This document shows, piece by piece, positions 63,927-64,000 of a DNA stretch of 64,000 nucleotides (within the stretch, counting starts at the first letter, position 1; each line of letters begins with the position of its first letter). Origin of the DNA: Paludisphaera rhizosphaerae. GTDB taxonomy: Bacteria; Planctomycetota; Planctomycetia; Isosphaerales; Isosphaeraceae. The notes beneath the pieces are model-generated. The model searched no databases. It saw nothing but the letters and a program-made list of their open reading frames with translations, and had not been told where the DNA came from. The position numbers and the translations under genes were made by a program. The DNA lies in contig NZ_JAALCR010000003.1 in the NCBI RefSeq assembly GCF_011065895.1, positions 337,608 through 401,607 on the forward strand. Reading direction: 5' to 3'.

Positions 63927-64000
63927 ATGCCGCGGGTCGAGCCTCACTCGGCGGCTACTGTTACCATGTGATCAACCGTGGGAACGCGCGGGCTGAGGTT
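63927..64000 (+). pseudogene. REP-associated tyrosine transposase (RAYT), 5' end, apparent frameshift
   Basis: The last 60 bases of the window read LGGYCYHVINRGNARAEV, the N-terminal signature of RAYT (Y1 transposase, TnpA_REP). The ATG at 63927 has a perfect AAGGAG site about 8 bp upstream and should be the start (M-P-R), but it is in another frame: one base is missing between about 63930 and 63937. Adding one base gives MPRG-RASLGGYCYHV. Either the gene is a pseudogene, or this is a sequencing error, or translation starts elsewhere. The catalytic HUH and tyrosine lie beyond the window. Confidence 0.7.

Overview
The window is GC-rich DNA from a planctomycete, most likely of the Isosphaeraceae (Paludisphaera/Singulisphaera/Isosphaera type). 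Supporting evidence: three DUF1559 pilin-like proteins with the planctomycete N-terminus ([20 protein letters not shown] followed by [14 protein letters not shown]), each paired with a small lipoprotein; sulfatases; a PVC-type dehydrogenase/cytochrome; a PEP-CTERM protein; many secreted carbohydrate-active enzymes; Tat-type leaders; and several Hanks-type kinases. The taxon is inferred from gene content, not from a marker gene.

Layout. 1-5300: sulfatase end, GH5 glycosidase, DoxX-like protein, second sulfatase, and a HAF-repeat PEP-CTERM protein. 5306-6366: about 1 kb without a gene, carrying degenerate interspersed repeats. 6367-9782: RluB-type pseudouridine synthase with low-complexity ends, a PyrK-like flavoprotein and a UVR-motif protein. 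9993-18247: tRNA-Lys(CTT) followed by an 8.2 kb insert bounded by a 46-bp repeat of the tRNA 3' half. The insert holds a decayed IS630-family element, a double-FHA membrane protein and an opposing three-gene operon (M48 peptidase, secreted helical protein, receptor-type Ser/Thr kinase). 18361-23532: operon of polysaccharide deacetylase, isochorismatase-like hydrolase and PVC cytochrome/dehydrogenase. 23700-31760: pilin/lipoprotein operon diverging from a lipoprotein-CusB-CusA heavy-metal efflux operon. 31769-39350: M15 peptidase and a TolC-RND-adaptor tripartite pump. 39369-47220: large DUF5060-type glycosidase, agmatine deiminase plus N-carbamoylputrescine amidase (agmatine to putrescine), and a RidA-SDR-SIS-Tag operon. 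47224-55686: second pilin/lipoprotein pair, secreted glycosidase-like proteins, a kinase with a long activation-segment insert, a parallel beta-helix protein and a zinc-ribbon membrane protein. 56139-62533: dienelactone hydrolase, secreted metallophosphoesterase, third pilin/lipoprotein pair, PnuC abutting an IS630 remnant, and an ArsR regulator divergent from an ene-reductase. 62534-64000: two different tandem-repeat arrays around a small lower-GC gene, then the start of a REP-associated tyrosine transposase (RAYT) whose first codons are out of frame with its body.

How parts work together. The most interesting unit is the tRNA-Lys island. A membrane kinase has five evenly spaced T-hydrophobic-hydrophobic-E motifs just before its membrane helix, and a two-FHA membrane protein (phosphothreonine readers fused to ABC-2-like helices but with no ATPase domain) is encoded head-on to the kinase operon. 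The pair resembles the mycobacterial PknF/Rv1747 pair reduced to its non-ATPase parts. Two separate RND pumps, one with a 160-residue insertion and one with histidine-rich segments, point to metal or toxicant export. The right end is an active-looking zone for RAYT-associated repeats. All functions are inferred from sequence features read by eye; no database search was run.
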